From Halomonas sp. (lineage in GTDB: Bacteria; Pseudomonadota; Gammaproteobacteria; Pseudomonadales; Halomonadaceae): 64,000 bases of DNA. The notes beneath the pieces are model-generated. The model was not told where the DNA came from, made no database searches, and worked only from the letters and a program-made list of their open reading frames with translations. A program made the translations under genes and the position numbers. Below are positions 23,509 through 33,826 of this stretch, piece after piece. Where the stretch lies: positions 62,001 to 126,000 of the forward strand of contig NZ_DRFS01000017.1 in assembly GCF_011050415.1 (NCBI RefSeq), in the 5' to 3' direction. Each line of letters opens with the position of its first letter. Within the stretch, counting starts at the first letter, position 1.

Positions 23509-26500
23509 CTAGGCCTCGCTATCGCTCTCGGCGAGATCGACCAGTTCCCGGACAGCGACGGCAAAGAGCGCAAAGCCACCTTCATGACCGCCACGCACCT
23601 CTTCAATGAGACGACACCAGCGACGATGCAGATCAGCATGCTGATCCAACCACTGGGCAACCCGCTCTTCAGTATCACGGCTACCCGCATCGAGTTTCAG
23701 TACGCTGGTGGTGAGCGCCAGCTGCTGACGCTCAATATCGTCACGGAACGTCTCCCGTGCCTGCGCCTGCCAGGCATCGCGCACTTCCAGCTGGGTTACC
23801 TGCTGAATCATCCATGGCAGTTCCAGGCGGCTACCAATTTCATACAGCACCTCAGCGACCCGCTGCGGTTTTTCATTGGTCAGACGTGCGGCCTGGATAA
23901 TACCTAACCCCGCATAGAGGCTTGATGAGGCCGCGACGGTTGAGGCCAGTGTGTCAGGCACCCCCGCCTCCACTAGCGTATCTCGGCGCATACTCCAGGC
24001 GCTAAGCTCTTCACCGCTAAGCAATTCACCAATACCTTCCTGCAACTGCGCCAGACGGGGCGCGAAATACTCAATGGTGTCTTGCGTTGAAAGACCTAAA
24101 TGCTGGCGCACAAACCAGCGCGTTGCGCGGCGAATCAGACGCATCAGATCCAGCATCATCGAATACTGGATGCGGTTCGGCACTTGATTATCGAGCGCCT
24201 CAATTTGCGCCCACAAGCCCGCTAAGTTAAAGCTATCCCGCGCAACGATATAGGCCCGCGCAATATCGGCACGCCCCGCACCGGTTGAGTCCATTAAGCG
24301 GCGTACAAACACGATACCCATATGGTCAACCAAGTCGTTAGCCACCTGGGTGGCAACGATCTCGCGCTTAAGACGGTGATCGTACATTTCGTCTTTAAAA
24401 CGCTCGGTCAATACCGTTGGGAATAGCCGCTCCAAATGACGGTGAATATAGTTATCATCTGGCACATCTGAAGTAATCAGGTCACCTTTCAGGGTGCTTT
24501 TAGCGTAGGAGATCAACACCGAGAGTTCTGGCAGGCGCATCCCTTGATCGTTACTCGAACGCTCTTTTAACACATCATCGGTGGGCAAAAACTCAAGCTC
24601 ACGATCGATCTGTCCGGCAGCCTCCAACTCGCTAATAAAACGACGATAGGGCCCCATGGATTGAAGCGACAAAATGGCGGACAGATCCAGCGCCTGGCTT
24701 TGACGATAGTTATCGAGGATGACGAGATCCGCCACTTCGTCGGTCATTTCCGCCAGTAACTGATTGCGCTGCTTGTCGGTCATATCGCCACGTTTGACCA
24801 CTTCATCAATCAAGATTTTGATATTTACTTCGTGGTCGGAGCAATTCACCCCTCCCGCGTTATCAATGAAGTCGGTGTAAACACGCACGCCTTTAGCGGC
24901 GGCCTCCATACGGCCTCGCTGGGTTAAACCGAGGTTACCGCCCTCACCCACTACCCGGCAGTTCAGCTCGCTACCGTTGATGCGCAAGGTGTCGTTAGCC
25001 TTATCACCCACATCGGCATCGGTTTCATCGGAGCCTTTCACGTAGGTACCAATGCCACCATTCCAGATCAAGTCCACCTTGGATTTGAGCATCGCGCGGA
25101 TCAGTTCATTAGGTGACAAGCGCTCTTCGCTAATCCCGAATACCTGCTGCATTTCCGGCGTCATCGTGATCGACTTGGCACTGCGATTAAAGATCCCACC
25201 ACCGGCAGAGATTAATTCACGGCTGTAGTCTTCCCAGCTTGAGCGCGGCAGGGCGAACAGACGTTTACGCTCAGCAAAAGAGGCTTCGGCATCCGGGTTA
25301 GGATCAATAAAGATATGCAGGTGGTTGAAGGCACCTACCAGCTGAATTTTATCGGATAGCAGCATGCCATTGCCGAATACGTCACCCGCCATATCGCCGA
25401 TACCGACCACGCTGAAATGGTCGCGCTGAGTATCCACATCAAGGTTTTTGAAGTGGCGCTTGACTGACTCCCAAGCGCCCCTTGCGGTGATACCCATTTT
25501 CTTATGGTCGTAGCCGTTGGCACCGCCAGAGGCAAAGGCATCGCCTAGCCAGTGGCCGTATTCGATAGAGATTTCGTTGGCGATATCGGAGAAGGTGGCG
25601 GTGCCTTTATCGGCCGCGACCACCAGATAAGCATCGTCTTCATCGTGGCGCACCACGTTTTCAGGCGCTACAACGTCACCGCCAACCAGGTTATCAGTGA
25701 CATCCAGCAGTGCACGGATAAAGATTTGATAGCAGGCAATGCCCTCTTTCTGGACAACTTCGCGACTGGCATTCTCAGGCATGCGCTTGCATACAAAGCC
25801 GCCTTTAGCGCCTACCGGCACGATTACCGCATTTTTGACCTGCTGGGCTTTCACTAACCCCAGCACTTCGGTTCGGTAATCTTCAAAACGGTCGGACCAG
25901 CGCAGACCACCGCGGGCTACTTTACCGCCGCGCAGGTGAACGCCTTCAACCCGCGGCGAGCAAACAAATATCTCGAACATCGGACGCGGCTTGGGCATGC
26001 CAGTGACTTTGGATGGGTCAAGCTTATAGGCGATGTAATCTTTAAAACGGCCGCCCTCGGCGAGCTGGTAGTAGTTAGTACGCAGCGTAGCGAGGATCAG
26101 CTCCATGAAACGGCGCAGTAGTTGGTCGTCGTTTAGGCTGGCAACACCCTCTAAGCGCTCGTTTAAACTCGCCACGCATTCGTCGGTAGCATGGTTTGAC
26201 TGTTCAGGAGCAAAACGCAGTCTGAATAACTCTACCAACTCCCGGGTAATCGCAGGGTAGTTAGCCAACGTGGCGGCAATGTAGTCTTGCGACATGCCAA
26301 AGCGAATCTGTTTAAGGTAGCGAGCGTAGCCACGTAGCATCGCCACTTCGCGCCAATCCAACCCGGCACCGATGATCAGGCGGTTAAAAGCATCGTTGTC
26401 GGCTTCGCCGGTCCAGATACGTTTAAAGGCCTCGCTAAACACATCGCGCATATCGCCTAAGCTGACATCCGCACCGCTGTGCTCAAGCTCAAAATCGTGA

Positions 26501-28332
26501 ATCCAGTAACGCTGGTCAGGCGCATTGATGTCGTAGGGGCGTTCGCCAATCACGCGCAGGCCGAGATTTTCCATCATCGGCAGCACATCAGAGAGCGGTA
26601 TCTGCGATTCACGGTGAAACAGTTTTAGATTCATGCCACCGCTCTGCTCTTCAAGCGGACGGTAGAGCGATAGCGATAAATCGGCACCGTTATTCAACGT
26701 CAGCAGGTGTTGAACATCAAAGACGGCGGTACGCGCGGAGAAGTCCTCACGGTAACTGGCAGAAAACGCCTCGCGGAAATGATCCAACAAGTGATTTGCG
26801 CGCTCTTCACCGAAACCTTCAATCATGGCGCTTTGCAGCTCATCACGCCAACTGCGTGCCAGGCGCGCCACTTTACTTTCAAGACGCTTGAGATCGTAGT
26901 CACTGGGCGCATCGCCGTTAAAGCGCAGAATTAATTGAATACGCGCCAGCACCGACTCAGATAAGTAGGTGTTGAAATCGCCAAAGTGGGCGTCTAACTC
27001 GTCGCACAGTACGTTTTGAATCCGCTGGCGCAGGTCGGTAGAGAACACGTCACGAGGCACAAACACCAGGCAGGAGTAGAACTTGCCGCTGATATCGGCG
27101 CGAATAAACAGGCGCACCTGACGACGCTCACGGATATTCAAAATACCCAGCGCGGTATTCGCCAACGACTCGGTATCAATCTGGAACAGGTCGTCGCGGG
27201 GATAGACCTCCAGCACCTGCATCAGTTGCTTGCCGTTGTGGCCCTGGGGATTGAAACCGGCGATGTCCATAACGGCTTTGAGCTTACGACGCAGCAGCGG
27301 AATATTGCGCGGTGACTCGTTATAAACCATTGAGGTAAATAGGCCAAAGAAGCGCCGCTCGCCGATCACATTGCCGTCATCATCGTAGCGGTCAATGGTG
27401 ATGTAATCGGGATAAGTAGGACGGTGAACCCGAGAGTGATGAGCGCTCTTAGCGAACGATAGCAGCTGGGGTACCAGCACATACTCATTGTGCTCATCCA
27501 CACCCTCTTCAGTACGAATGCGCTCACAGTAGCGCGGCTGTTCTAAACGGAACACGCCCAATACGCTAGCGGCATCGCGCTGCAACTCACCGCCGTCTAG
27601 CAAGTATTCGTCATACCCTAGGAAAGTGAAGTTATCTTTGAGCAGCCACTCTAAGAAGGCAATCGCCTCTTCGTGATCATCAGGGTCAATTTGCGGCGGG
27701 CAGTTTTTTTCAAGCTCTTGGATTGATGCGGTAATTTGCGCGCACATGGCATCATAATCGCCTACGGCGGTGCGCACATCGCGTAGTACGTCATTCAAGT
27801 TGCGTTCAATTTTTTCGAGCAGCGCCACATCGGTGTGCCGATCCACTTCGATCACAATCAGCGATTCACGTGCTTCTGGGGCATCTTCATCCCGTGGGGA
27901 GGTTAGCGACTGCAACTGATGCCGCTCGTCACGGGCGACCGCTAACACGGCGTTTTGAATGGCGTGTACCGTTAAACCACGGCGATTGAGCTCGATACGC
28001 ACCGAGTCGACCAGAAAAGGCATATCTTCATGTAGAACGGCCACAAACGTATGCGTCGACTGCCAGCCGTGCTCTTCAAAATCTGGATTAAATACCCGCA
28101 CTTTCGGGCTTTTAGGGTCGTGATGCTGCAAAAACTGCCAGATCGACAGCGTTGCGCCATACAGGTCATCCAGACGACGGTCGACTAAGTCTTCCACTGG
28201 AACGGTGGCGTAAAAGTGTCGAGCAAAGGCATCAATGGTCGCAGCTCGCGCAGGTTCTAGTCGCGCATATAAGCGCTCCTGAAGCTGCTTCAAAAGATCC
28301 TGACGACTCTCTTCAATCGCAACGTAGTGCAT
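23509..28332 (-). CDS. gdhB: NAD-specific glutamate dehydrogenase, large (180-kDa) class
   Basis: A 1607-residue enzyme that deaminates glutamate to 2-oxoglutarate and ammonia with NAD, a catabolic role. The length and architecture are those of the GDH-180 class of Pseudomonas and Streptomyces: roughly 700 residues of N-terminal ACT-like regulatory domains, a central catalytic core and a C-terminal domain. In the core, VPVGAKGGFVCKRMP carries the substrate Lys, GIGDMAGDVFGNGML belongs to the nucleotide domain, and GGIGTYVKGSDETDADVGDKAN and CRVVGEGGNLGLTQ are family-specific. Pseudomonas GdhB is allosterically controlled by arginine. The gene stands alone with its own terminator. Confidence 0.95.
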   Translation of the reverse strand: MHYVAIEESRQDLLKQLQERLYARLEPARAATIDAFARHFYATVPVEDLVDRRLDDLYGATLSIWQFLQHHDPKSPKVRVFNPDFEEHGWQSTHTFVAVLHEDMPFLVDSVRIELNRRGLTVHAIQNAVLAVARDERHQLQSLTSPRDEDAPEARESLIVIEVDRHTDVALLEKIERNLNDVLRDVRTAVGDYDAMCAQITASIQELEKNCPPQIDPDDHEEAIAFLEWLLKDNFTFLGYDEYLLDGGELQRDAASVLGVFRLEQPRYCERIRTEEGVDEHNEYVLVPQLLSFAKSAHHSRVHRPTYPDYITIDRYDDDGNVIGERRFFGLFTSMVYNESPRNIPLLRRKLKAVMDIAGFNPQGHNGKQLMQVLEVYPRDDLFQIDTESLANTALGILNIRERRQVRLFIRADISGKFYSCLVFVPRDVFSTDLRQRIQNVLCDELDAHFGDFNTYLSESVLARIQLILRFNGDAPSDYDLKRLESKVARLARSWRDELQSAMIEGFGEERANHLLDHFREAFSASYREDFSARTAVFDVQHLLTLNNGADLSLSLYRPLEEQSGGMNLKLFHRESQIPLSDVLPMMENLGLRVIGERPYDINAPDQRYWIHDFELEHSGADVSLGDMRDVFSEAFKRIWTGEADNDAFNRLIIGAGLDWREVAMLRGYARYLKQIRFGMSQDYIAATLANYPAITRELVELFRLRFAPEQSNHATDECVASLNERLEGVASLNDDQLLRRFMELILATLRTNYYQLAEGGRFKDYIAYKLDPSKVTGMPKPRPMFEIFVCSPRVEGVHLRGGKVARGGLRWSDRFEDYRTEVLGLVKAQQVKNAVIVPVGAKGGFVCKRMPENASREVVQKEGIACYQIFIRALLDVTDNLVGGDVVAPENVVRHDEDDAYLVVAADKGTATFSDIANEISIEYGHWLGDAFASGGANGYDHKKMGITARGAWESVKRHFKNLDVDTQRDHFSVVGIGDMAGDVFGNGMLLSDKIQLVGAFNHLHIFIDPNPDAEASFAERKRLFALPRSSWEDYSRELISAGGGIFNRSAKSITMTPEMQQVFGISEERLSPNELIRAMLKSKVDLIWNGGIGTYVKGSDETDADVGDKANDTLRINGSELNCRVVGEGGNLGLTQRGRMEAAAKGVRVYTDFIDNAGGVNCSDHEVNIKILIDEVVKRGDMTDKQRNQLLAEMTDEVADLVILDNYRQSQALDLSAILSLQSMGPYRRFISELEAAGQIDRELEFLPTDDVLKERSSNDQGMRLPELSVLISYAKSTLKGDLITSDVPDDNYIHRHLERLFPTVLTERFKDEMYDHRLKREIVATQVANDLVDHMGIVFVRRLMDSTGAGRADIARAYIVARDSFNLAGLWAQIEALDNQVPNRIQYSMMLDLMRLIRRATRWFVRQHLGLSTQDTIEYFAPRLAQLQEGIGELLSGEELSAWSMRRDTLVEAGVPDTLASTVAASSSLYAGLGIIQAARLTNEKPQRVAEVLYEIGSRLELPWMIQQVTQLEVRDAWQAQARETFRDDIERQQLALTTSVLKLDAGSRDTEERVAQWLDQHADLHRRWCRLIEEVRGGHEGGFALFAVAVRELVDLAESDSEA

Positions 28333-28493
28333 CCATCACCTCGACTGCCTAGGCCATTAGTCGGCCAAAAAACGAAGGACAATAGGCCTTTAGGCCAACA
28401 TATCGGCTAGCTTACGCTACCTATCGTCGCGCCCCTAATCACTTGACGAGTTATTCATGGCGCATGCCATTTACGCATTAGGTCTTAGGCTTA

Positions 28494-29603
28494 TTAAACG
28501 GCACGCCGCTGCAATAACACGCCGCACTCAACATGATCGGTAAACGGAAACTGATCAAACAGCGCAAACCGCTCAATCTGATGCGTTTTGGTCAGTATGG
28601 ACAAGTTTTCGGCTAACGTAGCCGGGTTGCATGAAATATAGACGATCTGGGCATACTCGCTGAGTTGTTCACAGCTCTGCTCGTCTAATCCAGCCCGCGG
28701 CGGGTCGACCAGCACAGTGGAAAAATCGTAGCCGTCGAGCGCCATTTCCGCCACGCGACGTCCCACTTTTTCACCCTTAAGTGCCAACGAAAACTCTTCT
28801 GCTGACATTCGTCCGATAGTGGCGTTGGTCACCCCGTTGGCGGCTAGATTGATGTTGGCACTGGCCACCGAGATACTGGAGATTTCCGTGGCCAGCACAC
28901 GGCGGAAGTTATCGGCCAAGGCAATAGTAAAATTGCCATTGCCACAGTAAAGTTCAACCAGATCCTCCTGTTGATGACCAGCGGTCACTTCCCGCGCCCA
29001 GCTAAGCATTTTTTGACATATATGCGCATTGGGTTGGGTAAAGCTATTTTCGACCTGCTGGTAGTGCAGCGTGCGTCCATCAACCTCTAGGCGCTCCCAT
29101 ACGTGGTCGCGTGTCAGCACAATGCGCTGCTTGCGGGAGCGGCCAATAATCATAACGCACAGTTTAACTTCTAGCGCACGGGCTTCGCGCTCCCATTCAT
29201 CACCTAGCGGACGGTGATAAACCAGCGTTACCAGCGCCTCACCCGAAAGGGTGGTTAAAAACTCAACCTGAAACAGCCGACGGCGCAGCTCGTCAGACTG
29301 AAGGCAGGCTTCGCGCAGTTGAGGCATTAATTGATTAATACGTTCACTGGCCACGGCGTACTGGTCTAGGCGAATGACGCGTTTATTCTTCGGGTTCTCG
29401 GCGTCCACCTCGAACATGGCGTAGAACAGATCATCATTTTCGTGCCAAATACGAAACTCGCAGCGCTGGCGATAGTAGCCTGGCGGTGATTCAAACACTT
29501 CAAGCGCTGGGGGCTGAAAAGTGGCAAAGGTACTTTCCAGATAGTCGCGTTTAGCGGCTAGCTGCTCAGCGTAACGTTCGGGTTCTACAACGGGGATAGA
29601 CAA
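28494..29603 (-). CDS. trmA: tRNA (uracil-54-C5)-methyltransferase
   Basis: TrmA makes ribothymidine at position 54 of the T loop of nearly all tRNAs. The 369-residue protein lacks a TRAM domain and an iron-sulfur cluster, as expected for TrmA rather than RlmD. LVELYCGNGNFTIALA (about 218-233) binds S-adenosylmethionine, DPPRAGLDEQ holds the base-contacting Asp, and YISCNPATLAENL has the catalytic Cys. It lies 46 nt downstream of murI on the same strand, so the two may share a transcript. Confidence 0.96.
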   Translation of the reverse strand: MSIPVVEPERYAEQLAAKRDYLESTFATFQPPALEVFESPPGYYRQRCEFRIWHENDDLFYAMFEVDAENPKNKRVIRLDQYAVASERINQLMPQLREACLQSDELRRRLFQVEFLTTLSGEALVTLVYHRPLGDEWEREARALEVKLCVMIIGRSRKQRIVLTRDHVWERLEVDGRTLHYQQVENSFTQPNAHICQKMLSWAREVTAGHQQEDLVELYCGNGNFTIALADNFRRVLATEISSISVASANINLAANGVTNATIGRMSAEEFSLALKGEKVGRRVAEMALDGYDFSTVLVDPPRAGLDEQSCEQLSEYAQIVYISCNPATLAENLSILTKTHQIERFALFDQFPFTDHVECGVLLQRRAV

Positions 29604-29649
29604 GGCTGCTCCTGTTAAACTCGATAAAAAATAGTAGCGACAAACACGG

Positions 29650-30453
29650 CTATAAGCCCACGTTTAGCAACTGAGGGGCTTTAAACCCGTAGCGAGCCAT
29701 ACCAGCAGTTAGGTTGGCGGCAGGTGCAGTGGTAAAACACCGACCATCGTGCTGCTTACTCCTCAGCTCATCCACTACTTGTGCAACCCGCCGGGCAATA
29801 GCATCGCCGGAATCAATCCAATTAAGTGACACGGGGGCAAGCTGTATTAGCCAGGGTTTAAGCAGCGGAAAATGAGTGCAGCCCAGCACCACGGTATCGA
29901 GCGCAGGATGGTCAGCGGAAGTCGACATGACAGCTTGCCACAACGGTGCAAGTGCCGCCTGAATACGCTGGATATCCGGCGTACCCCCCGCCAGATACGA
30001 CTCAGCTTCGACCACTAAGGGCTCGGCAGCCACGCGTGTGATAACACAGTCGCTTGCAAAGCTATCAATCAAGCGCTGGGTATAGGGTCGCCCCACCGTG
30101 GCTTTGGTGGCTAATAATCCAATATGGCGTGTTTGACTAATAGTCGCAGCGGGTTTAATCGCAGGCACGGTACCCACCACGGGAATCGCCAGCCGTGCAC
30201 GTAAATTTTCTAATACCAAGGTGCTTGCCGTGTTACAGGCAACAACCAGCACACTGGGTTGACAGGCTTCTACAGCGGCCTGGCAAACGGCCACGATGCG
30301 CTCAGCCAGCGCCGCGTCATCGCGCAACCCATAGGGCAACCAAGCATTATCACAGGCATAGCACATAGCAGCATCGGGGTAGTGCTGCCGTAGCGACTGA
30401 GCCACTGACAGGCCGCCGACGCCGGAATCAAAAATTAACAGGGGGCCTGTCAT
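29650..30453 (-). CDS. murI: Glutamate racemase
   Basis: MurI supplies D-glutamate for peptidoglycan. The 267-residue protein has both catalytic cysteines in their motifs: VVACNTASTLVLENLR (about 71-86) and VLGCTHFPLLKPWL (about 191-204), plus the N-terminal FDSGVGGLSVAQSL and the loop ACDNAWLPYG. The cytoplasmic enzyme usually works as a dimer. It precedes trmA on the same strand. Its upstream region, bordered by the terminator at 30545-30570, must hold its promoter. Confidence 0.96.
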   Translation of the reverse strand: MTGPLLIFDSGVGGLSVAQSLRQHYPDAAMCYACDNAWLPYGLRDDAALAERIVAVCQAAVEACQPSVLVVACNTASTLVLENLRARLAIPVVGTVPAIKPAATISQTRHIGLLATKATVGRPYTQRLIDSFASDCVITRVAAEPLVVEAESYLAGGTPDIQRIQAALAPLWQAVMSTSADHPALDTVVLGCTHFPLLKPWLIQLAPVSLNWIDSGDAIARRVAQVVDELRSKQHDGRCFTTAPAANLTAGMARYGFKAPQLLNVGL

Positions 30454-30544
30454 TACAGTCCTTTCATCACTGACCTTGGATCAAGGTGTTGGCACGACTT
30501 ATCATCGGCGAGATGGCCGAGAATATGATTGCCAGCAATTAAAA

Positions 30545-30570
30545 CGGGGCTGCTAGTTTAGCATGCCCCG
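30545..30570 (-). terminator. Terminator after the hemerythrin-like gene
   Basis: CGGGGC-TGCTA pairs with TAGCA-T-GCCCCG around a 3-nt loop. On the minus strand it is followed by TTTTAATT. It lies 49 nt past the stop of the hemerythrin-like gene. Confidence 0.75.
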
Positions 30571-30618
30571 CCTGAGAGTTGACCGGCTGTGATGACCTCG
30601 ATGAAAAGCTATTTGCGG

Positions 30619-31164
30619 CTATACGGCCGGTACGTCTGCCCCGCGCAGCTCGGCATAAAGTTCGGGGTAGGCTTCCTGTAGGCGCTCTAATTCCTTCTCA
30701 GCACCTTCGGGCAGCGCTTGACGAAGCTCCTCCATATCTTCTGGGCTAAAATGCTCGTCGATCAGAGGGAATAGTCCTTCTCGCTCATGACGTAGGTAGG
30801 CACGGTGCGCTTCTAGATAGTCTTTTAGATCCTCAGCAAAGCGATCCATCGGCAGCACGTTATCCATCAGGATCATGTCAATATCGTCGGAAAGACGCAG
30901 CAAGCGGGGCTTTAGTTCGCGGTAATCATTCGCCATCTGTTCGGTAAGGGCAAGATGTTCAGGGGCCTGGGTTTGCAGTCGCTCAACGCAGACACGCTCA
31001 AGCGGGGCGGCAAAACCGTCCATATAAGACAAAATATAATCGACCACTTCACGCATCAGTTTGAAGTTAGGTCGCTCGCCCAGCGCTAAGGTTTTTTGCT
31101 TGAGCTGAAGTACATGGAGCAATCTCGCCATGTTGGCATGATCTAGACGTAGTTGGTTTAACAT
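30619..31164 (-). CDS. Hemerythrin-domain protein with degenerate metal site
   Basis: A 181-residue all-helical protein of the HHE/hemerythrin-like group common in Halomonas and Pseudomonas. It keeps His9 in LRLDHANMARLL, Glu56, His70, and His120/His126 in LEAHRAYLRHEREGLFPLID. In many relatives helix 2 reads DRFHHPxED; here the same stretch is DGFAAPLER, so the paired His at about 52-53 are Ala. A full di-iron centre is therefore doubtful. Function unknown; relatives are thought to bind oxygen or iron or to sense redox stress. Its terminator lies at 30545-30570, so it appears monocistronic. Confidence 0.82.
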   Translation of the reverse strand: MLNQLRLDHANMARLLHVLQLKQKTLALGERPNFKLMREVVDYILSYMDGFAAPLERVCVERLQTQAPEHLALTEQMANDYRELKPRLLRLSDDIDMILMDNVLPMDRFAEDLKDYLEAHRAYLRHEREGLFPLIDEHFSPEDMEELRQALPEGAEKELERLQEAYPELYAELRGADVPAV

Positions 31165-31494
31165 CGAACCGTCTCCTTTGTTGTGTCATGCCTGCCGTCA
31201 TGCTCTCCGAGCTGACAGCATGCGATCATAAGCGCGCAGTATAGAAAACATGTCATATTGAAAATATGTCGTTCTTAATACGTGTAGCCATTAGACCATC
31301 TAATTGCTAAGCATATCGTAACGTGAGCGTGTCATAGCTAACGCCGGTTATCTTCAACAATGCCCTTCTGGCGTTATCCTAGCAAGTGTATCTTGCTGGC
31401 AGGTTACGCCAAGATAGCTCGCCATGCTGCGGTTTACCACTGACACTTGTTGGCACTATGTTGTTCAACGTCTCGATTTACAACGGAAGTTTAC
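31165..31494. other. Divergent region between hemerythrin-like gene and rarA
   Basis: A 330-bp region without a gene. TAACGCC (31339-31345) and GGCGTTA (31370-31376) form an inverted repeat, followed by the small hairpin AGCAAG-TGTAT-CTTGCT (31381-31397). On the minus strand a lone -10-like TATACT (31238-31243) with a GC-rich follow-on could serve the hemerythrin-like gene, but no matching -35 was found. An in-frame extension of rarA to 31447 lacks a ribosome site. Confidence 0.4.
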
Positions 31495-32829
31495 ATGGAT
31501 CTTTTTGATAGCTCCCCAGCAGTACCTGCAGAGGACGCCCCATTAGCCTTTCGTATGCGTCCACGTCGTTTGGACGATTACGTAGGGCAACAAGCGCTGG
31601 TCGGACCAGATAAACCCTTACGCCGAATGGCGGAATCAGGCGTTGTGCGCTCAATGATCCTTTGGGGGCCGCCGGGTGTGGGCAAAACCACCCTGGCAGA
31701 GTTATTGGCCAAGGCTTCTCAAGTCCACTTAGAGCATCTCAGCGCGGTGATGGCCGGGGTGAAAGAGATCCGCGCCGTGGTCGAGCGTGCTCAGCAGATG
31801 TCCTCCTCGGTTATCCTCTTTTTAGATGAGATTCATCGCCTCAACAAGAGCCAGCAGGATGCCCTGCTGCCCCATGTTGAGTCCGGCCTGCTGACGCTAA
31901 TTGGCGCCACCACTGAAAATCCATCGTTTGAAGTCAACTCGGCGCTGCTCTCCCGGGCACGGGTTTATGTGCTCAAATCGCTCTCCCAAGAAGAGTTGAT
32001 GACGGTGATGCGACAAGCCCTTAGCGACGTTGAGCGCGGGCTTGGCAAGCGTGATATTCAAGTAGGTGACGATGTATTAACCGCCCTAGCCCATGCAAGC
32101 GCAGGCGACGCCCGCCGCGCACTTGGGCTACTTGAAACCGCCTGTGATTTTGCCACTCAGGAAGCGGGCCACGAGGTACTACACAAAGCCGTATTAGCCG
32201 ATGTAATTGGCCATCAAGCCAGCGCCTTTGATAAGCAGGGTGACGCCTATTATGACTTGCTTTCGGCAATTCATAAGTCAATCCGCTCTTCGCGTCCTAA
32301 TGCAGCGCTTTTATATATGGCGCGCTTTATGCAAGGCGGCGGTGACCCGCTGGATGTAGTGCGCAGGCTTACCGCTATCGCTTCAGAAGATGTCGGCAAT
32401 GCTGACCCACGTGCGCTTCCGCTGGTGATTGCCGCCTGGGATGCTTACCTGCGCTTAGGCGATTATGAAGGACAGCGAGCGATTGCCCACGCGGCGATTC
32501 ATTTGGCCGTGGCGCCTAAAAGCAACCGCATTGATCGTGCCTGGAATGAGGCCAAACAGTATGTGCGTCAGCAACCACAGGTGGAGGTGCCGACGTATCT
32601 ACGTAACGCGCCGACCAAACTGATGGAGCAATTGGGCCACGGCGAGGGGTACCGCTACGCACACAGCGAGCCAGACGGTTACCCAGCGGGCAGCGCTCAT
32701 GACTGCTGGCCTGAAGAACTGCCGAAAGCCAGTTTCTTTAAACCAAGCACCATTGGTCATGAAAAACGCTTTGGGGAAATAATGGCGTGGCGGGAAAACC
32801 GCGATCAAGAAGCAGATCAGGCGCCCTAG
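31495..32829 (+). CDS. rarA: Replication-associated recombination ATPase RarA
   Basis: A AAA+ ATPase of 444 residues (MgsA/RarA) that acts at stalled replication forks. Walker A is [16 protein letters not shown], Walker B is [16 protein letters not shown], sensor 1 is [20 protein letters not shown] with the arginine finger, and the C-terminal tetramerisation domain contains [22 protein letters not shown] 31495 has GGAAG 6 nt upstream and gives [10 protein letters not shown], the expected N-terminus. It is adjacent to lolA and ftsK as in E. coli, though lolA is convergent here. A 24-nt palindrome spans the stop codon. Confidence 0.96.
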   Translation: MDLFDSSPAVPAEDAPLAFRMRPRRLDDYVGQQALVGPDKPLRRMAESGVVRSMILWGPPGVGKTTLAELLAKASQVHLEHLSAVMAGVKEIRAVVERAQQMSSSVILFLDEIHRLNKSQQDALLPHVESGLLTLIGATTENPSFEVNSALLSRARVYVLKSLSQEELMTVMRQALSDVERGLGKRDIQVGDDVLTALAHASAGDARRALGLLETACDFATQEAGHEVLHKAVLADVIGHQASAFDKQGDAYYDLLSAIHKSIRSSRPNAALLYMARFMQGGGDPLDVVRRLTAIASEDVGNADPRALPLVIAAWDAYLRLGDYEGQRAIAHAAIHLAVAPKSNRIDRAWNEAKQYVRQQPQVEVPTYLRNAPTKLMEQLGHGEGYRYAHSEPDGYPAGSAHDCWPEELPKASFFKPSTIGHEKRFGEIMAWRENRDQEADQAP

Positions 32830-32839
32830 GGCGCCTGAT
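32816..32839. repeat. Perfect palindrome across the rarA stop codon
   Basis: ATCAGGCGCC-CTAG-GGCGCCTGAT is a 24-nt perfect palindrome; the TAG stop of rarA lies in its centre. The RNA would form a 10-bp hairpin. No T-run follows. It may stabilise the mRNA end or block convergent transcription. Confidence 0.7.
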
Positions 32840-32923
32840 GGTTGAAACCGTGGCAGGTTATTGACCAATGGCCACTCTCCAGCAACTCTTTACCGCTAAC
32901 TCCTTACCCCTCACTACTCAATC

Positions 32924-33574
32924 TTAAAACTCTTCGCGAATAACATCTGTACCTTCAGGGATGTCAAAGTCGAACATGCTACGGGCAATATTGCCGTTGA
33001 GCGTAATATTGCTAAAGGTAATGGCGGTGCGCTGCCCAGTGCTATCCATCATCCACAGCTCGGTTAACGTTTCGCTGTCAAACACCATACTTAACTCTTC
33101 AAACAGCGTATCGGCGGAGATGGGTACCAGAGTAAAAACGTCGTTACCGCCCTCCTGTTCGTAAAAAACCTCATAACTTTCGGTTAGATCGCTAACACGG
33201 CCCGAGAGCAGTAGCGCGGGCGTATGGGAGACACGATCATCCATGGCTTGAACCGTCACTTGTTCAAGATCCGGGTCATACATATACACGTCATCGCCAT
33301 CAGAAACGACTGTCTGGGAATAGGGTGCTTCCACTTCCCAACGCAACATGCCTGGACGGGAAAGCCACATTTCTCCACGTGCGCTCTGCAAGCGGTCGCC
33401 GCCGCCATCTAAAATCTGCTGTTCAAAAGTAGCCTGGTAGCTTTCCAGTGGATCCAAACGCTCTGTCAGACGTTCTGCAGCGTCGTCAGCCCATACCGGC
33501 GCACCAAATGTTAAGCCTAACGCGCTGGCGGCTAGCACCAGTGATGAAGGTAGTTTTGTTTGCGTATCGCGCAT
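32924..33574 (-). CDS. lolA: Outer-membrane lipoprotein carrier LolA
   Basis: LolA shuttles lipoproteins through the periplasm from LolCDE to LolB. The 216-residue precursor has a signal peptide ending GAPVWA (about residue 29), followed by AAERLTERLDPLESYQATFEQQ, the standard mature start. The strands GEMWLSRPGMLRWEVEAPYSQTVVSDG and SDLTESYEVF fit the unclosed beta-barrel, with the conserved Arg of PGMLRW that shapes the lipid cavity. It lies downstream of ftsK on the same strand, separated by 252 bp. Confidence 0.95.
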   Translation of the reverse strand: MRDTQTKLPSSLVLAASALGLTFGAPVWADDAAERLTERLDPLESYQATFEQQILDGGGDRLQSARGEMWLSRPGMLRWEVEAPYSQTVVSDGDDVYMYDPDLEQVTVQAMDDRVSHTPALLLSGRVSDLTESYEVFYEQEGGNDVFTLVPISADTLFEELSMVFDSETLTELWMMDSTGQRTAITFSNITLNGNIARSMFDFDIPEGTDVIREEF

Positions 33575-33826
33575 GTGCTCTCCCTAGGCAACCGTTGCCA
33601 AATAACCAATATTAAATAACTATTTTTAAAAACGTGTGTGCAAGATCGTCTTAACAGCACTAGCTGGAGCTAGCTGAATGTATTACTGAGACGTGAAAAG
33701 CGCTGCGGGGTTTCACCCGCGGCGCGACTTCCATGCTTATTGCATAATTGTGTCTTTTAACACCGCGTTGGAAACCAGCCACTTGGGCCAAAGGAAGGTC
33801 GTGTTAGCTCGCAACCTTCCACTGGT

